This document shows positions 1-6,736 of a DNA stretch of 15,358 bases, piece by piece. Under the pieces are notes generated by a model. That model ran no database searches, was not told where the DNA came from, and saw only the letters and a program-made list of their open reading frames with translations. Source of the stretch: an uncultured Marvinbryantia sp. (GTDB lineage: Bacteria > Bacillota > Clostridia > Lachnospirales > Lachnospiraceae); assembly GCA_934394985.1 (NCBI GenBank), contig CAKRRF010000048.1, positions 1 to 15,358 of the forward strand, read 5' to 3'. The position numbers and the translations under genes were made by a program. Numbering within the stretch: the stretch's first letter is position 1; each line of letters begins with the position of its first letter.

Positions 1-815
1 CCAATGACAATACTTCAGTCACAAAAAATACAGATACCGATCGTCTGGTGGATGACTGGCAGTCCTTCGATGATTACGTAAACCGCAACTCATCAAAACC
101 AGTCGCTGATAATGGCAACGGTACCGGTAGTCCTGCTTCCGGTAAAAATGAAACTCCTGCTGCCAGACGTCGGGAAGAGAACAAAAAAAATCCAAACTCC
201 GGTTCCGGCAGATCCAGAAATACTGCCACAAACCAGCATACGATTCATAAAACTACCACGCAGAAAACCAAAACCAGGCGAAAAAAGAAGAAAAAAGGAG
301 GCGGACTCCTATCTGCAGCCACTTCTTTAACCACCGGAAGCGTAAAACTGGGAGGCACCCTGTTTTATCTTGTGATCCAGTGGATCTGCGTAGCCCTGAT
401 GGCTTTGTCCACCCTTCGTATGGCACAGAACTTCTGGGCCAACCGGGTGACCCTTGGCTCCATCGCCGGAGTAGTACAGGAAAAGAATTATGCCCAGGGA
501 ATCTATCTGATTGGGGCACTGATCTGTGTGGGCTTTGGTTGTATCCAGGCACTGTGGATCGCCAGCAGAAAACGAATGCCAGATCACGGCAAGATCCGCC
601 AGGTTGACATGGGACGGGGACTGTTCGGTTTCGTTGTTCTGGTTCTTCTGGCCTTTGTATCCACCTATGCCTATCCCATCCTTCCTGCCAGCCCGACTCC
701 GTTGGAAGGTGCCAAATTGTTTTTCCACATCGTGGATGATCTGGGCAAATCCTTTTTGTTCATGAATGTGATCGGAGCAGTTTTGTGTGTGGTGCGTAAG
801 ATGGGGACACGGTAA
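1..815 (+). CDS. Four-helix membrane protein, 5'-truncated by window edge
   Basis: The reading frame is open from the first complete codon (position 3) to the TAA at 813-815, giving 270 visible residues. A GTG at 48 could be called as a start, but the frame runs on upstream with no stop and no convincing ribosome site, so the true start is probably outside the window. The visible N-terminal 100 residues are hydrophilic, rich in Asn, Ser, Thr, Lys and Arg, and probably disordered, with a Lys/Arg cluster (KKKKK) near residue 96. About four hydrophobic segments follow, at roughly residues 118-137, 165-187, 205-226 and 238-262. The lysine-rich stretch just before the first helix suggests that the N-terminal part is cytoplasmic. 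I do not recognise the family. The gene ends at a strong terminator and converges on the sugar operon, so it is probably functionally unrelated. Confidence 0.75.
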   Translation, partial: NDNTSVTKNTDTDRLVDDWQSFDDYVNRNSSKPVADNGNGTGSPASGKNETPAARRREENKKNPNSGSGRSRNTATNQHTIHKTTTQKTKTRRKKKKKGGGLLSAATSLTTGSVKLGGTLFYLVIQWICVALMALSTLRMAQNFWANRVTLGSIAGVVQEKNYAQGIYLIGALICVGFGCIQALWIASRKRMPDHGKIRQVDMGRGLFGFVVLVLLAFVSTYAYPILPASPTPLEGAKLFFHIVDDLGKSFLFMNVIGAVLCVVRKMGTR

Positions 816-817
816 CC

Positions 818-863
818 AAAAAAACAGAGCAAATCGTTGCTTTTCGATTTGCTCTGTTTTTTT
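818..863. terminator. Bidirectional Rho-independent terminator
   Basis: A perfect 19-bp inverted repeat (818-836 with 845-863) has an 8-nt loop. The stem core is CAGAGCAAATCG, flanked by A7 on the left and T7 on the right. It therefore forms a stem plus U-tract on both strands. It lies between two convergent genes, 3 nt after the membrane-protein stop and 1 nt from the stop of the second solute-binding protein gene, so it ends transcription from both sides. Confidence 0.93.
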
Positions 864-864
864 G

Positions 865-2094
865 CTATCTCTGATTCTTTTGCATTTCTTCCATTTTCTC
901 ACAAAATTCATCCTGAGATATTTGATCCATCACATATTGCTGAAATAATATGCCGGTCGCAGAGATATCCTTCATTGGATCAGAAGAAAACGGACGTTCC
1001 TTCAATTCAACATGATTCACATAATCCTGCAAGACCTGAAATCCCGGGATATCCAGTTTTTCTTCACGGATCACATCAAGTCTGGCCGGAAAACATTTCA
1101 TGCATTCTGCATAGGCAATATTTCCTTCTCTGCTTGCGGCATATTTCAGGAATTTTATTGCCGCTTTCTCATGCTCAGATGCCTTGTTTAACACATACTG
1201 CCACGTAGCGATGTTGGTAGCATTCTTTCGAAATCCCGGTAATGGTGCTATCTGGATTTTTTCCATTCTGTAAGCTCCGGCACATTCAAAAGTGTTTATG
1301 GCTCCGCTGTACATAAAAATACTGCCGTATTTTCCATCCAAAAATTTCTGTTCCATTTGTTCATACTGGTCTGCCACTTGTGAAACAGGAACTTCTCCTT
1401 TTGCTGCCAGATCATGAAGAAAGCTAAGTGCTTCTCTCGTGTTTTTATTCTCCCAGTCGTAATAATCGCCTCCGAAGAGATTTACAAATTCCGAAAGTTC
1501 ATTGTACGCATAGGACTGATCCCATGCTCCTCCATATCCGTAGACATCATTGCCCAAGTTTTCTTTCAAAAAAGAAACAAAATCTTCCTGCATCCGGAAC
1601 TCCCGATCGCCTGTGATTTCCCGGTTTACCCAGAATACCATAATATCCATAAGGTAGGGGACAGAATAAACTTCACCATCTTTCATCGGTACATTCTGCA
1701 TATAACTTTCCGGATAATTGGATAACAGTTCTTTTGTCATCACCGTATCATTCAGTGGTTTCAGATAATCCTTGTGCTTAAATTCACTGATCATCTCATC
1801 ATTGACAGAAAAAATATCAACCGAAGAATCTCCGGCTTCCAGAATCGTAGAGATTTTAGCCTGCCGCACGTCTGCATCTGCAGGACAGGATATCGTCTCT
1901 ATCTCAAGATTCAGTTCCTTTTCCGCATTTTCGATAAACTTCCTGAATCTTGGAGATTCCGCATCCATGTGCATGATGGTTATTTTCTCTTTCTGAGAAT
2001 CCGCAGCCTCCATATGAACTTCATCCTCTTGCCCCTTACATCCGGACATCAGCAACAAACATCCGATAAAAACACCCAATACATACTTCTTCAA
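865..2094 (-). CDS. ABC sugar solute-binding lipoprotein 2 (TTG start)
   Basis: This is a 409-residue extracellular sugar-binding lipoprotein of the CUT1 type. Residues 1-19 form a lipoprotein signal: a KK start, a hydrophobic core, and a lipobox LMSGC with C19 as the likely lipidated cysteine. The body is clearly paralogous to the binding protein at 5190-6455. Shared blocks include NDTVMT, GYGG(A/S)W, FGGDY(Y/F)DW, DGKYGS, AAIKFLKY and (I/V)S(Q/V)DEFCEK. Translation begins at TTG (2092-2094). AGGAG at 2101-2105 lies 6 nt upstream and overlaps the TAG stop of the GH172 gene, so translation is probably coupled and weaker than for the operon's first binding protein. It is the last gene of the operon and ends at the strong terminator. 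The ligand is unknown; divergence from its paralog suggests a related but different sugar, or a sensing role. Confidence 0.9.
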   Translation of the reverse strand: MKKYVLGVFIGCLLLMSGCKGQEDEVHMEAADSQKEKITIMHMDAESPRFRKFIENAEKELNLEIETISCPADADVRQAKISTILEAGDSSVDIFSVNDEMISEFKHKDYLKPLNDTVMTKELLSNYPESYMQNVPMKDGEVYSVPYLMDIMVFWVNREITGDREFRMQEDFVSFLKENLGNDVYGYGGAWDQSYAYNELSEFVNLFGGDYYDWENKNTREALSFLHDLAAKGEVPVSQVADQYEQMEQKFLDGKYGSIFMYSGAINTFECAGAYRMEKIQIAPLPGFRKNATNIATWQYVLNKASEHEKAAIKFLKYAASREGNIAYAECMKCFPARLDVIREEKLDIPGFQVLQDYVNHVELKERPFSSDPMKDISATGILFQQYVMDQISQDEFCEKMEEMQKNQR

Positions 2095-2100
2095 GTTCTG

Positions 2101-2105
2101 CTCCT
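2101..2105 (-). promoter_or_regulatory. Ribosome site overlapping upstream stop (coupling)
   Basis: AGGAG on the minus strand lies 6 nt before the TTG start of solute-binding protein 2. It shares bases with the TAG stop codon (2104-2106) of the GH172 gene. This spacing is what fixes TTG as the start and implies translational coupling of the two genes. Confidence 0.7.
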
Positions 2106-3216
2106 ATCTAGGCCAACGATCCTCTTTTCCAGGAAGTTCCGGGAAACTGTTATGTGGTTCTGCCTGATACCAGTATGCCACACTTGCCACATCATCCTGT
2201 CTCTCGAATAATCCTCTGTATCCCACACCGATCTGCTGGATCGTCACTTTCAGATCCTCGTCAAAACAGATCGGATCCTGGATATGCCAACGGTAAAAAC
2301 CTCTCATCGGCATAACATCGTCATTGTGATAGAAATTGTGAATCAACTCATCGTGAGAAGAATAATATGGATATCCCAGATAAGGTGTGCAATAATTCTG
2401 TTCCACCGTCTTGCCATCTACCTGTTTCGCAAAGCTCCAGGAACCACCGAAATAATCTTCTGTTCCCGTTCCGCAAATAGTTGGATATTCCTCATCTCCG
2501 TCAATATAGAATTTAACTTCGCCTTCACCCCACCAATAACGTTCCAGTGTTGTCAGCGCCATATAAGTACCTACATAGTGACCCTTTCCTTTGACATTAT
2601 CAAGGATTACATAATCTTTCTGCAGCTGGGTGATCTTTTCTCTTCTCCACTGTGCATGGAAGTAAGCGATATCCTCCGGCAGTCCTTCATCATACAGGCA
2701 GTAATCCACCTGATAGAAGAATGCAGGAATTGGATTGGCATGCTGATTTTCCAGAGTGATTCTTGCTTTTTTTCTGAAAGGCATCTGGAAATAACAATTC
2801 AATCCTCTGCTTGGCACTACTGCGATCGGCATAGAATTTACATTGCATTCTCTACCAAAACCACAGCAGAAAAAGTCTCCCAGCGGACTTTCTACAGACG
2901 GTTCCTCTTCATCATCCCAGTACATACGAAGAACCAGATCTCTCAATACAAAGCAATCTGCGTCTGTGGTTTTTGCATCCACTGTAATCCAGATATGGTT
3001 GATTGCACCAGGTCCTTCAATCTCTGCCAGTGTCACTGTCTGGCCACTTGCGATATCTCTAAGACACGGGCTTCCTTTTCTGGAAGGTCCGAGATCACTG
3101 GCTGCCATACCGCCTTTTCCTTTTTCTCCTCTTGGATTTTCCGCATTGATCGCGCGGCTTTTTCTATGTTTCGCTAATGCTAAATTACTTAAAGTTCCAC
3201 CAAATTCGTTATACAT
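2104..3216 (-). CDS. GH172 (DUF2961) furanosidase-type glycoside hydrolase
   Basis: This is a 370-residue protein with no signal peptide, hence probably cytoplasmic. It matches the DUF2961/GH172 pattern that I recognise. The N-terminal block SRAINAENPRGEKGKGG spans about residues 20-36. GPGAINHIWITV is at 68-79 and SPLGDFF at 110-116. The acidic block WWGEGEVKFYIDGD is at 228-241, followed by GTGTEDYF at 249-256. E231/E233 and E253 are the likely catalytic carboxylates, by analogy with the pair of glutamates in characterised members. Known GH172 enzymes include a bifidobacterial alpha-D-fructofuranosidase/difructose dianhydride I enzyme and exo-alpha-D-arabinofuranosidases; which activity applies here is not visible. 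Start ATG at 3216 has AAGGAGG 8 nt upstream. The gene sits between permease 2 and solute-binding protein 2, so it probably hydrolyses the imported sugar. Length is normal for the family. Confidence 0.85.
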   Translation of the reverse strand: MYNEFGGTLSNLALAKHRKSRAINAENPRGEKGKGGMAASDLGPSRKGSPCLRDIASGQTVTLAEIEGPGAINHIWITVDAKTTDADCFVLRDLVLRMYWDDEEEPSVESPLGDFFCCGFGRECNVNSMPIAVVPSRGLNCYFQMPFRKKARITLENQHANPIPAFFYQVDYCLYDEGLPEDIAYFHAQWRREKITQLQKDYVILDNVKGKGHYVGTYMALTTLERYWWGEGEVKFYIDGDEEYPTICGTGTEDYFGGSWSFAKQVDGKTVEQNYCTPYLGYPYYSSHDELIHNFYHNDDVMPMRGFYRWHIQDPICFDEDLKVTIQQIGVGYRGLFERQDDVASVAYWYQAEPHNSFPELPGKEDRWPR

Positions 3217-3265
3217 TGTTACGTCCTCCTTCTAGTCTGCAAATAATATCAGGTTTAGTATTACC

Positions 3266-3286
3266 GTTCAGTACCTTCACAGTTAC
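3266..3286 (+). repeat. Dispersed 21-nt palindromic repeat, copy 1
   Basis: The sequence around CAGTACCTTCACAGTTAC matches the minus strand of 14900-14920 at 20 of 21 positions. The right arm ACAGTTAC pairs imperfectly with the preceding TTACCGT. It occupies the 73-nt gap between permease 2 and GH172, just downstream of the permease stop. It is short and carries no U-tract, so it is unlikely to be a terminator; an intergenic repeat or a small mRNA-processing or stability hairpin is more likely. Confidence 0.65.
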
Positions 3287-3289
3287 CCA

Positions 3290-4144
3290 TTACGCTTTTA
3301 CTCCTCCTGCCATTATACCATCCATAATCTGTTTTTCAAAGACTGCTACGAAAATAATAATCGGTAATAAGATGATCCAACCCATAGCACTTACCAGATC
3401 CCACGGAACACCATACATATTATCTCTAAGTGGCAACTGTACAATTGCAACGGACAGCACCTGAATGTCATTGGAATAATACAATGGAGTAAAGAAGTTG
3501 TTCAAACAGGTAATAAAGTTAATAATACAAACTGTAGCGATTGCAGGTTTCATCAGCGGTAAGATCACTTTGAATAGTCTCTGGATAAAATTCGCTCCGT
3601 CGATGGCTGCTGCTTCCTCCAGGGAAACCGGAATCTCCGATGCAAAGTTCTTTAAGATCAATACCGTAAATGGAACGACTGCACTGATATAAAGAATGAT
3701 CAGACCCGGATAGGTGTCATACAGCCCAACAGCTCTCATAAATTCATACAGCGGTCTTGCTGTTACAACTTCCGGAATCAACATTGTCGCAATAATGAAC
3801 GCAAAGGCAATGCTGACACCCTTGGTTCTGAATCTGGAAAATCCATATGCCGCCATAGCACAAAGAACAGTACTTAATATAATTGTGATACCTACGATCA
3901 GAACTGTGTTTCCGATTTTATCAAAAAGCCCTACGTTCTCTATCAGAAATTTGTAGCTTTCCAGTGTCGGATGATCCGGAATATAGTCGATCGGTGTCTT
4001 GAACAATTCACCCGGCGGTGTGATCGATGATACGAAAATCCACAGAACCGGAAATAAGATCAAAAAGGAAACGATTGCAAATAACAGCCATCTGCCTACT
4101 GCAGTAAGGGCTTTATATACTTTATATTTATTAGTATCCTGCAT
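3290..4144 (-). CDS. CUT1 ABC sugar permease 2 (MalG/UgpE type)
   Basis: This is a 284-residue inner-membrane permease of the MalG-like half of a carbohydrate importer. Six hydrophobic segments are visible, the first at about residues 17-38 (LLFAIVSFLILFPVLWIFV). The cytoplasmic EAA loop that contacts the ATPase reads EEAAAIDGANFIQRLFKVILP at roughly 176-196. The C-terminus ends in IMDGIMAGGVKA, typical of MalG-type partners. The ATG at 4144 has TAGGAGGT 7-8 nt upstream. That ribosome site overlaps the stop of permease 1, with 11 nt between the genes, so the two subunits are probably made together as a heterodimer. No ATPase gene is nearby. Confidence 0.93.
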   Translation of the reverse strand: MQDTNKYKVYKALTAVGRWLLFAIVSFLILFPVLWIFVSSITPPGELFKTPIDYIPDHPTLESYKFLIENVGLFDKIGNTVLIVGITIILSTVLCAMAAYGFSRFRTKGVSIAFAFIIATMLIPEVVTARPLYEFMRAVGLYDTYPGLIILYISAVVPFTVLILKNFASEIPVSLEEAAAIDGANFIQRLFKVILPLMKPAIATVCIINFITCLNNFFTPLYYSNDIQVLSVAIVQLPLRDNMYGVPWDLVSAMGWIILLPIIIFVAVFEKQIMDGIMAGGVKA

Positions 4145-4155
4145 GTCAATACCTC

Positions 4156-5034
4156 CTAATCTGCCAGTTTATTCATGAATTTGATGTTGATAAAGCTAAA
4201 GACCGCCATTACAAAGAACAACATAACCGCCAGTGTAGATGCATAACCCACATTTAGATTGGTAAATGCTTCTGTGGTAATTCTGTATGCGATCAGGGAT
4301 GTATCCTCACCAGGACCACCGGAAGTCATAGCATATACCAGGTCGAAAGTTGTCAGTCTCCAAAGTGTAAACGGAATACATAAAGTGATAACATTTTTCA
4401 GGATCAACGGTAATGTGATACGGAAGAAGCTCTGCACTCCGTTTGCCCCATCCACCTTTGCAGCTTCGTAGATATCACCGGAAATAAACTGAAGTCCGGA
4501 CAATACCAGGATTGCAAAGAACGGAAGGTCTTTCCACAGGTCCATGGCGATAACCGCTGCTCTGGCGGAACCGGTGTTGATCAGCCAGTTATACTGAAAA
4601 TCTGATACAAATCGTCTTATAAAATCGTTCACCAGACCGTAATCGTTGTTGAATCCCCATTTTGCTGCCATACCAATAACAACGGCCGGCATAGCCCACG
4701 GGATCAGTACGATGGTTCTTAAGAATCTTCTGCCCTTAAATTTCATATTCAGGATCAAAGCCAGAATCACACCTAAAACCACATGGAATACCATGGAAAC
4801 AACCACAAATATCACAGTAAAGGATATGGATGTCTGCACTTTGGGATCTTTAAATACATTAACGTAGTTTGCCAGTCCGACAAATTCGTTGACTCCTGAT
4901 AAAACCTTTATGTCAAATAAACTATTTTTCAAAGTTACTATAATCGGATATAAAGTAGTAAAACCACGGATAATCACAACCGGAAGAATCAAGATCCATG
5001 GAATCCATTTCATCGATTTTTTACTGATTGTCAC
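4156..5034 (-). CDS. CUT1 ABC sugar permease 1 (MalF/UgpA type), GTG start
   Basis: This is a 292-residue inner-membrane permease of the MalF/UgpA type. The first helix is at about residues 12-30 (WILILPVVIIRGFTTLYPI), with five further helices. The EAA loop YEAAKVDGANGVQSFFRITLP lies near residues 195-215, and the MalF-like stretch TSGGPGEDTSLIAYR near 241-255. Translation starts at GTG (5032-5034), with GGAGGAG 6 nt upstream. It follows solute-binding protein 1 after a 155-nt gap containing a stable hairpin, and is almost contiguous with permease 2. With that partner it forms the translocation pore for the sugar delivered by the binding proteins. Confidence 0.93.
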   Translation of the reverse strand: MTISKKSMKWIPWILILPVVIIRGFTTLYPIIVTLKNSLFDIKVLSGVNEFVGLANYVNVFKDPKVQTSISFTVIFVVVSMVFHVVLGVILALILNMKFKGRRFLRTIVLIPWAMPAVVIGMAAKWGFNNDYGLVNDFIRRFVSDFQYNWLINTGSARAAVIAMDLWKDLPFFAILVLSGLQFISGDIYEAAKVDGANGVQSFFRITLPLILKNVITLCIPFTLWRLTTFDLVYAMTSGGPGEDTSLIAYRITTEAFTNLNVGYASTLAVMLFFVMAVFSFINIKFMNKLAD

Positions 5035-5061
5035 TCTTTTCTCCTCCTGTCATCTTAGGAA

Positions 5062-5095
5062 AACGCACCGCAAATTGTGTTTGCTACGGTGCGTT
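5062..5095 (-). terminator. Intra-operon hairpin / leaky terminator
   Basis: A 9-bp stem (5062-5070 with 5087-5095, AACGCACCG/CGGTGCGTT) is extended inward by CAAA/TTTG. On the minus strand it is followed by only four U residues. It lies between the first binding-protein gene and permease 1. Such hairpins commonly allow partial read-through or protect the upstream mRNA, giving more binding protein than permease. The short U-run argues against full termination. Confidence 0.65.
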
Positions 5096-5142
5096 CCCTT
5101 TTACTAAGCAGATGTTTTCAATCCGCATTCAATACCTGTTGC

Positions 5143-5167
5143 CAACTGTTTCGTTATTCACCAGTTA
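5143..5167 (-). repeat. Imperfect palindrome related to the intergenic repeat
   Basis: Arms CAACTG (5143-5148) and CAGTTA (5162-5167) form a 5/6 inverted repeat around TTTCGTTATTCAC. The minus strand contains GTGAATAA next to CGAAACA. The palindrome at 14949-14980 holds the same two blocks, separated there by about 12 extra bases. It lies just downstream of the solute-binding protein 1 stop. The relation to the other repeats is suggestive rather than proven. Confidence 0.35.
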
Positions 5168-5189
5168 TTTCAATCATTGTTCAGCTATA

Positions 5190-6455
5190 TTACTTACTGT
5201 ATTTTTCAACCAGACCCTGAGCTTTCTCGCAGAATTCATCTACAGAGATCTCATCTTTCATGCAGGACTGGAAAATAGTTCCCATGTCTGTAATAAATTC
5301 CATTGTCTGAGGAAGCATCGGACGTCCGGAAACGTTGCACTCGGAAGCATAGCGGGAATACATTTCTTTTGCAGGATCTGTATCCGGAACAACTTTTTCT
5401 GCTACATCTGCTCTTGCAGGATATCTGTCAAATGCTTTGTAGGATGCTTCCATTCCACCTTCGTCTGCCATGTATTTCAGGAATTTGATGGCTGCTTCTT
5501 TGTTCTTGGAAGCGGAATTCAGAACATAACTCCAGGAATCTGTAAAGATTGCTCTTTCTCCCTTGCCGCTGAAGTCAGGAACCATAGCCATATGGATCTT
5601 GTCCTCTCCCAGCATACCTGCTTTCTCGTAATCGGTTCCAAGTCCCCACATAAAGAAGCTTCCATACTTTCCATCATTGGCTTTCGGATTCATCTGCTCA
5701 TATTTGTCTGCAATCTGATCGATCGGTGTCTGGTTATTATCTACCATATCTTTCAGGAACTGAATGGCTTCTTTGTTTTCAGCCTTTGTCCAGTCAAAAT
5801 AATCTCCACCGAACATATTTACAAACTGTGCGATCTCATTGAATACATAGGTTTTTTCCCAGGATCCGCCGTATCCATATCTTCCGTCGCCGGAAGCTGC
5901 TTCCATATATTTCATGAAGTCTTCTTTTGTATCGATCTCTGTAATTCCTACTTCATCCATGATTTCCTGATTTACCCAGAAAGCCAGGTATCCGGCATAT
6001 CCCGGAACTCCAACGATGTTGCCGTCTTTATCTGTGATCATATTCTCCAGATAACCCTGTGCAAACTGACTACGGATATCTTCTGTCATAACTGTGTCGT
6101 TCAGCCCTTCCAGCCAACCTGAGTTTTTGAATGCCGCACTCATCTCATCATTGATTTCAATAATGTCGACAGCATCATCTCCTGTAGATAAAATAGTTGT
6201 AACCTTCTGCTGACGGGTATCGGAATCTGTCGGAGCTGCAATCACATTGATCTTCAATCCTGTAGCATCCTCTACATTTTTCAGCCATTCATCAAAGTCA
6301 GGATCCGTTGTATTGATGCTGTACAAGGTCAGATCATAATCTCCGGATTTTCCTGTACTTTCTTCCCCTTCGCTTCCTTTGGAGCTACCGCATCCTGCCA
6401 GCATTCCCACTGCCATAACGCCTGCCAGTAACACGCTCACTAATTTCTTTTTCAT
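5190..6455 (-). CDS. ABC sugar solute-binding lipoprotein 1
   Basis: This is a 421-residue CUT1-type sugar-binding lipoprotein and the first gene of the transport operon. The signal is MKKKLVSVLLAGVMAVGMLAGC with C22 as lipidated cysteine, followed by a Gly/Ser/Glu linker. The mature part has the alternating alpha/beta pattern of family 1 binding proteins. Aromatic-rich blocks GYGGSWEKTYVFNE and MFGGDYFDW are likely sugar-contacting surfaces by analogy with the family. The ATG at 6455 has AGGAGGT 6-7 nt upstream, a strong site consistent with high expression. It shares many blocks with the second binding protein at the other end of the operon, so the two come from a duplication. It probably delivers the ligand to the permease pair encoded downstream and may also report ligand to the adjacent sensor kinase. 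Confidence 0.93.
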   Translation of the reverse strand: MKKKLVSVLLAGVMAVGMLAGCGSSKGSEGEESTGKSGDYDLTLYSINTTDPDFDEWLKNVEDATGLKINVIAAPTDSDTRQQKVTTILSTGDDAVDIIEINDEMSAAFKNSGWLEGLNDTVMTEDIRSQFAQGYLENMITDKDGNIVGVPGYAGYLAFWVNQEIMDEVGITEIDTKEDFMKYMEAASGDGRYGYGGSWEKTYVFNEIAQFVNMFGGDYFDWTKAENKEAIQFLKDMVDNNQTPIDQIADKYEQMNPKANDGKYGSFFMWGLGTDYEKAGMLGEDKIHMAMVPDFSGKGERAIFTDSWSYVLNSASKNKEAAIKFLKYMADEGGMEASYKAFDRYPARADVAEKVVPDTDPAKEMYSRYASECNVSGRPMLPQTMEFITDMGTIFQSCMKDEISVDEFCEKAQGLVEKYSK

Positions 6456-6507
6456 TTCATTACCTCCTGTTTGTTTGTGGCCTCACGCCCATTTCTTTGA
6501 TGAGTTA

Positions 6508-6534
6508 AGGATATCAAAAAGTCTGTTTTCTCAA
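6508..6534 (-). promoter_or_regulatory. Candidate promoter for transport operon
   Basis: On the minus strand an extended -10 element TGATATCCT (6508-6516) has a TTGAGA -35-like hexamer at 6529-6534. The spacer is only 15 nt. A transcript would start near 6500, leaving a leader of about 45 nt before the first binding-protein gene. The poor spacing fits a promoter that needs the divergently encoded AraC-type activator; this is inference. Confidence 0.35.
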
Positions 6535-6576
6535 AATACAATATTTTTCGATTCGTTTATATTATTTTTATCCTTA

Positions 6577-6605
6577 TTGAAAGCATTTTTTTAATCTTTT
6601 ATAAT
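6577..6605 (+). promoter_or_regulatory. Sigma-A promoter for kinase-regulator operon
   Basis: TTGAAA (6577-6582), a 17-nt spacer and a perfect TATAAT (6600-6605) match the housekeeping consensus. A start near 6612 leaves a leader of about 125 nt before the kinase ATG at 6737. The strong match suggests constitutive or mildly controlled expression of the two-component pair, unlike the weaker divergent promoter. Confidence 0.7.
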
Positions 6606-6639
6606 AAGAATAGAAATTGATCATATATAATAGTGTTCT

Positions 6640-6653
6640 GGCATGAGCATGCC
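6640..6653. promoter_or_regulatory. GGCATG-AG-CATGCC palindrome, possible operator
   Basis: Two perfect 6-bp arms surround a 2-bp centre in the kinase leader, about 30 nt downstream of the predicted transcript start. A 2-nt loop is too tight for an RNA hairpin with all six pairs, so a dimeric DNA-binding site is more plausible. No protein can be assigned. Confidence 0.35.
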
Positions 6654-6686
6654 GAAATCCAAACGATTACATGCAAGATTTCATTG

Positions 6687-6701
6687 ACGAAAGCGTTTTT
6701 G
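6687..6701 (+). promoter_or_regulatory. cre-like site (CcpA) in kinase leader
   Basis: ACGAAAGCGTTTTTG matches the Gram-positive catabolite-response consensus WTGAAARCGYTTWCA at 12 of 15 positions, including the central AAAGCGTTT. It lies downstream of the kinase promoter, where bound CcpA would act as a roadblock. This would place the sugar system under glucose-type repression. Confidence 0.35.
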
Positions 6702-6725
6702 ATAGATTTTGCCCGGATACAATAC

Positions 6726-6731
6726 AAGGAG
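6726..6731 (+). promoter_or_regulatory. Ribosome site fixing kinase start
   Basis: AAGGAG lies 5 nt before ATG 6737. The frame is open further upstream to an ATG at 6671, but no comparable ribosome site precedes that codon, so 6737 is preferred. Confidence 0.8.
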
Positions 6732-6736
6732 ATTTT

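Noticed and set aside
327..911. 194-codon minus-strand frame across the first terminator
   Set aside because: It runs through the perfect terminator hairpin and lies antisense to the membrane protein; not a credible gene.
2284..3177. 297-codon open frame on the plus strand
   Set aside because: It is antisense to the GH172 gene, whose family motifs are clear; no ribosome site or recognisable domain.
5028..6122. 364-codon open frame on the plus strand
   Set aside because: It is antisense to the solute-binding protein 1 gene, has cysteine- and histidine-rich low-sense composition, lacks a ribosome site and matches no family I know. It is a shadow of the real minus-strand gene.
6626..6631. Second TATAAT in the kinase leader
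   Set aside because: No -35-like hexamer occurs 16-18 nt upstream; the promoter at 6577-6605 is far better.
6671..6736. Upstream ATG extension of the histidine kinase
   Set aside because: It would add 22 hydrophilic residues with no ribosome site, while ATG 6737 has AAGGAG at ideal spacing.
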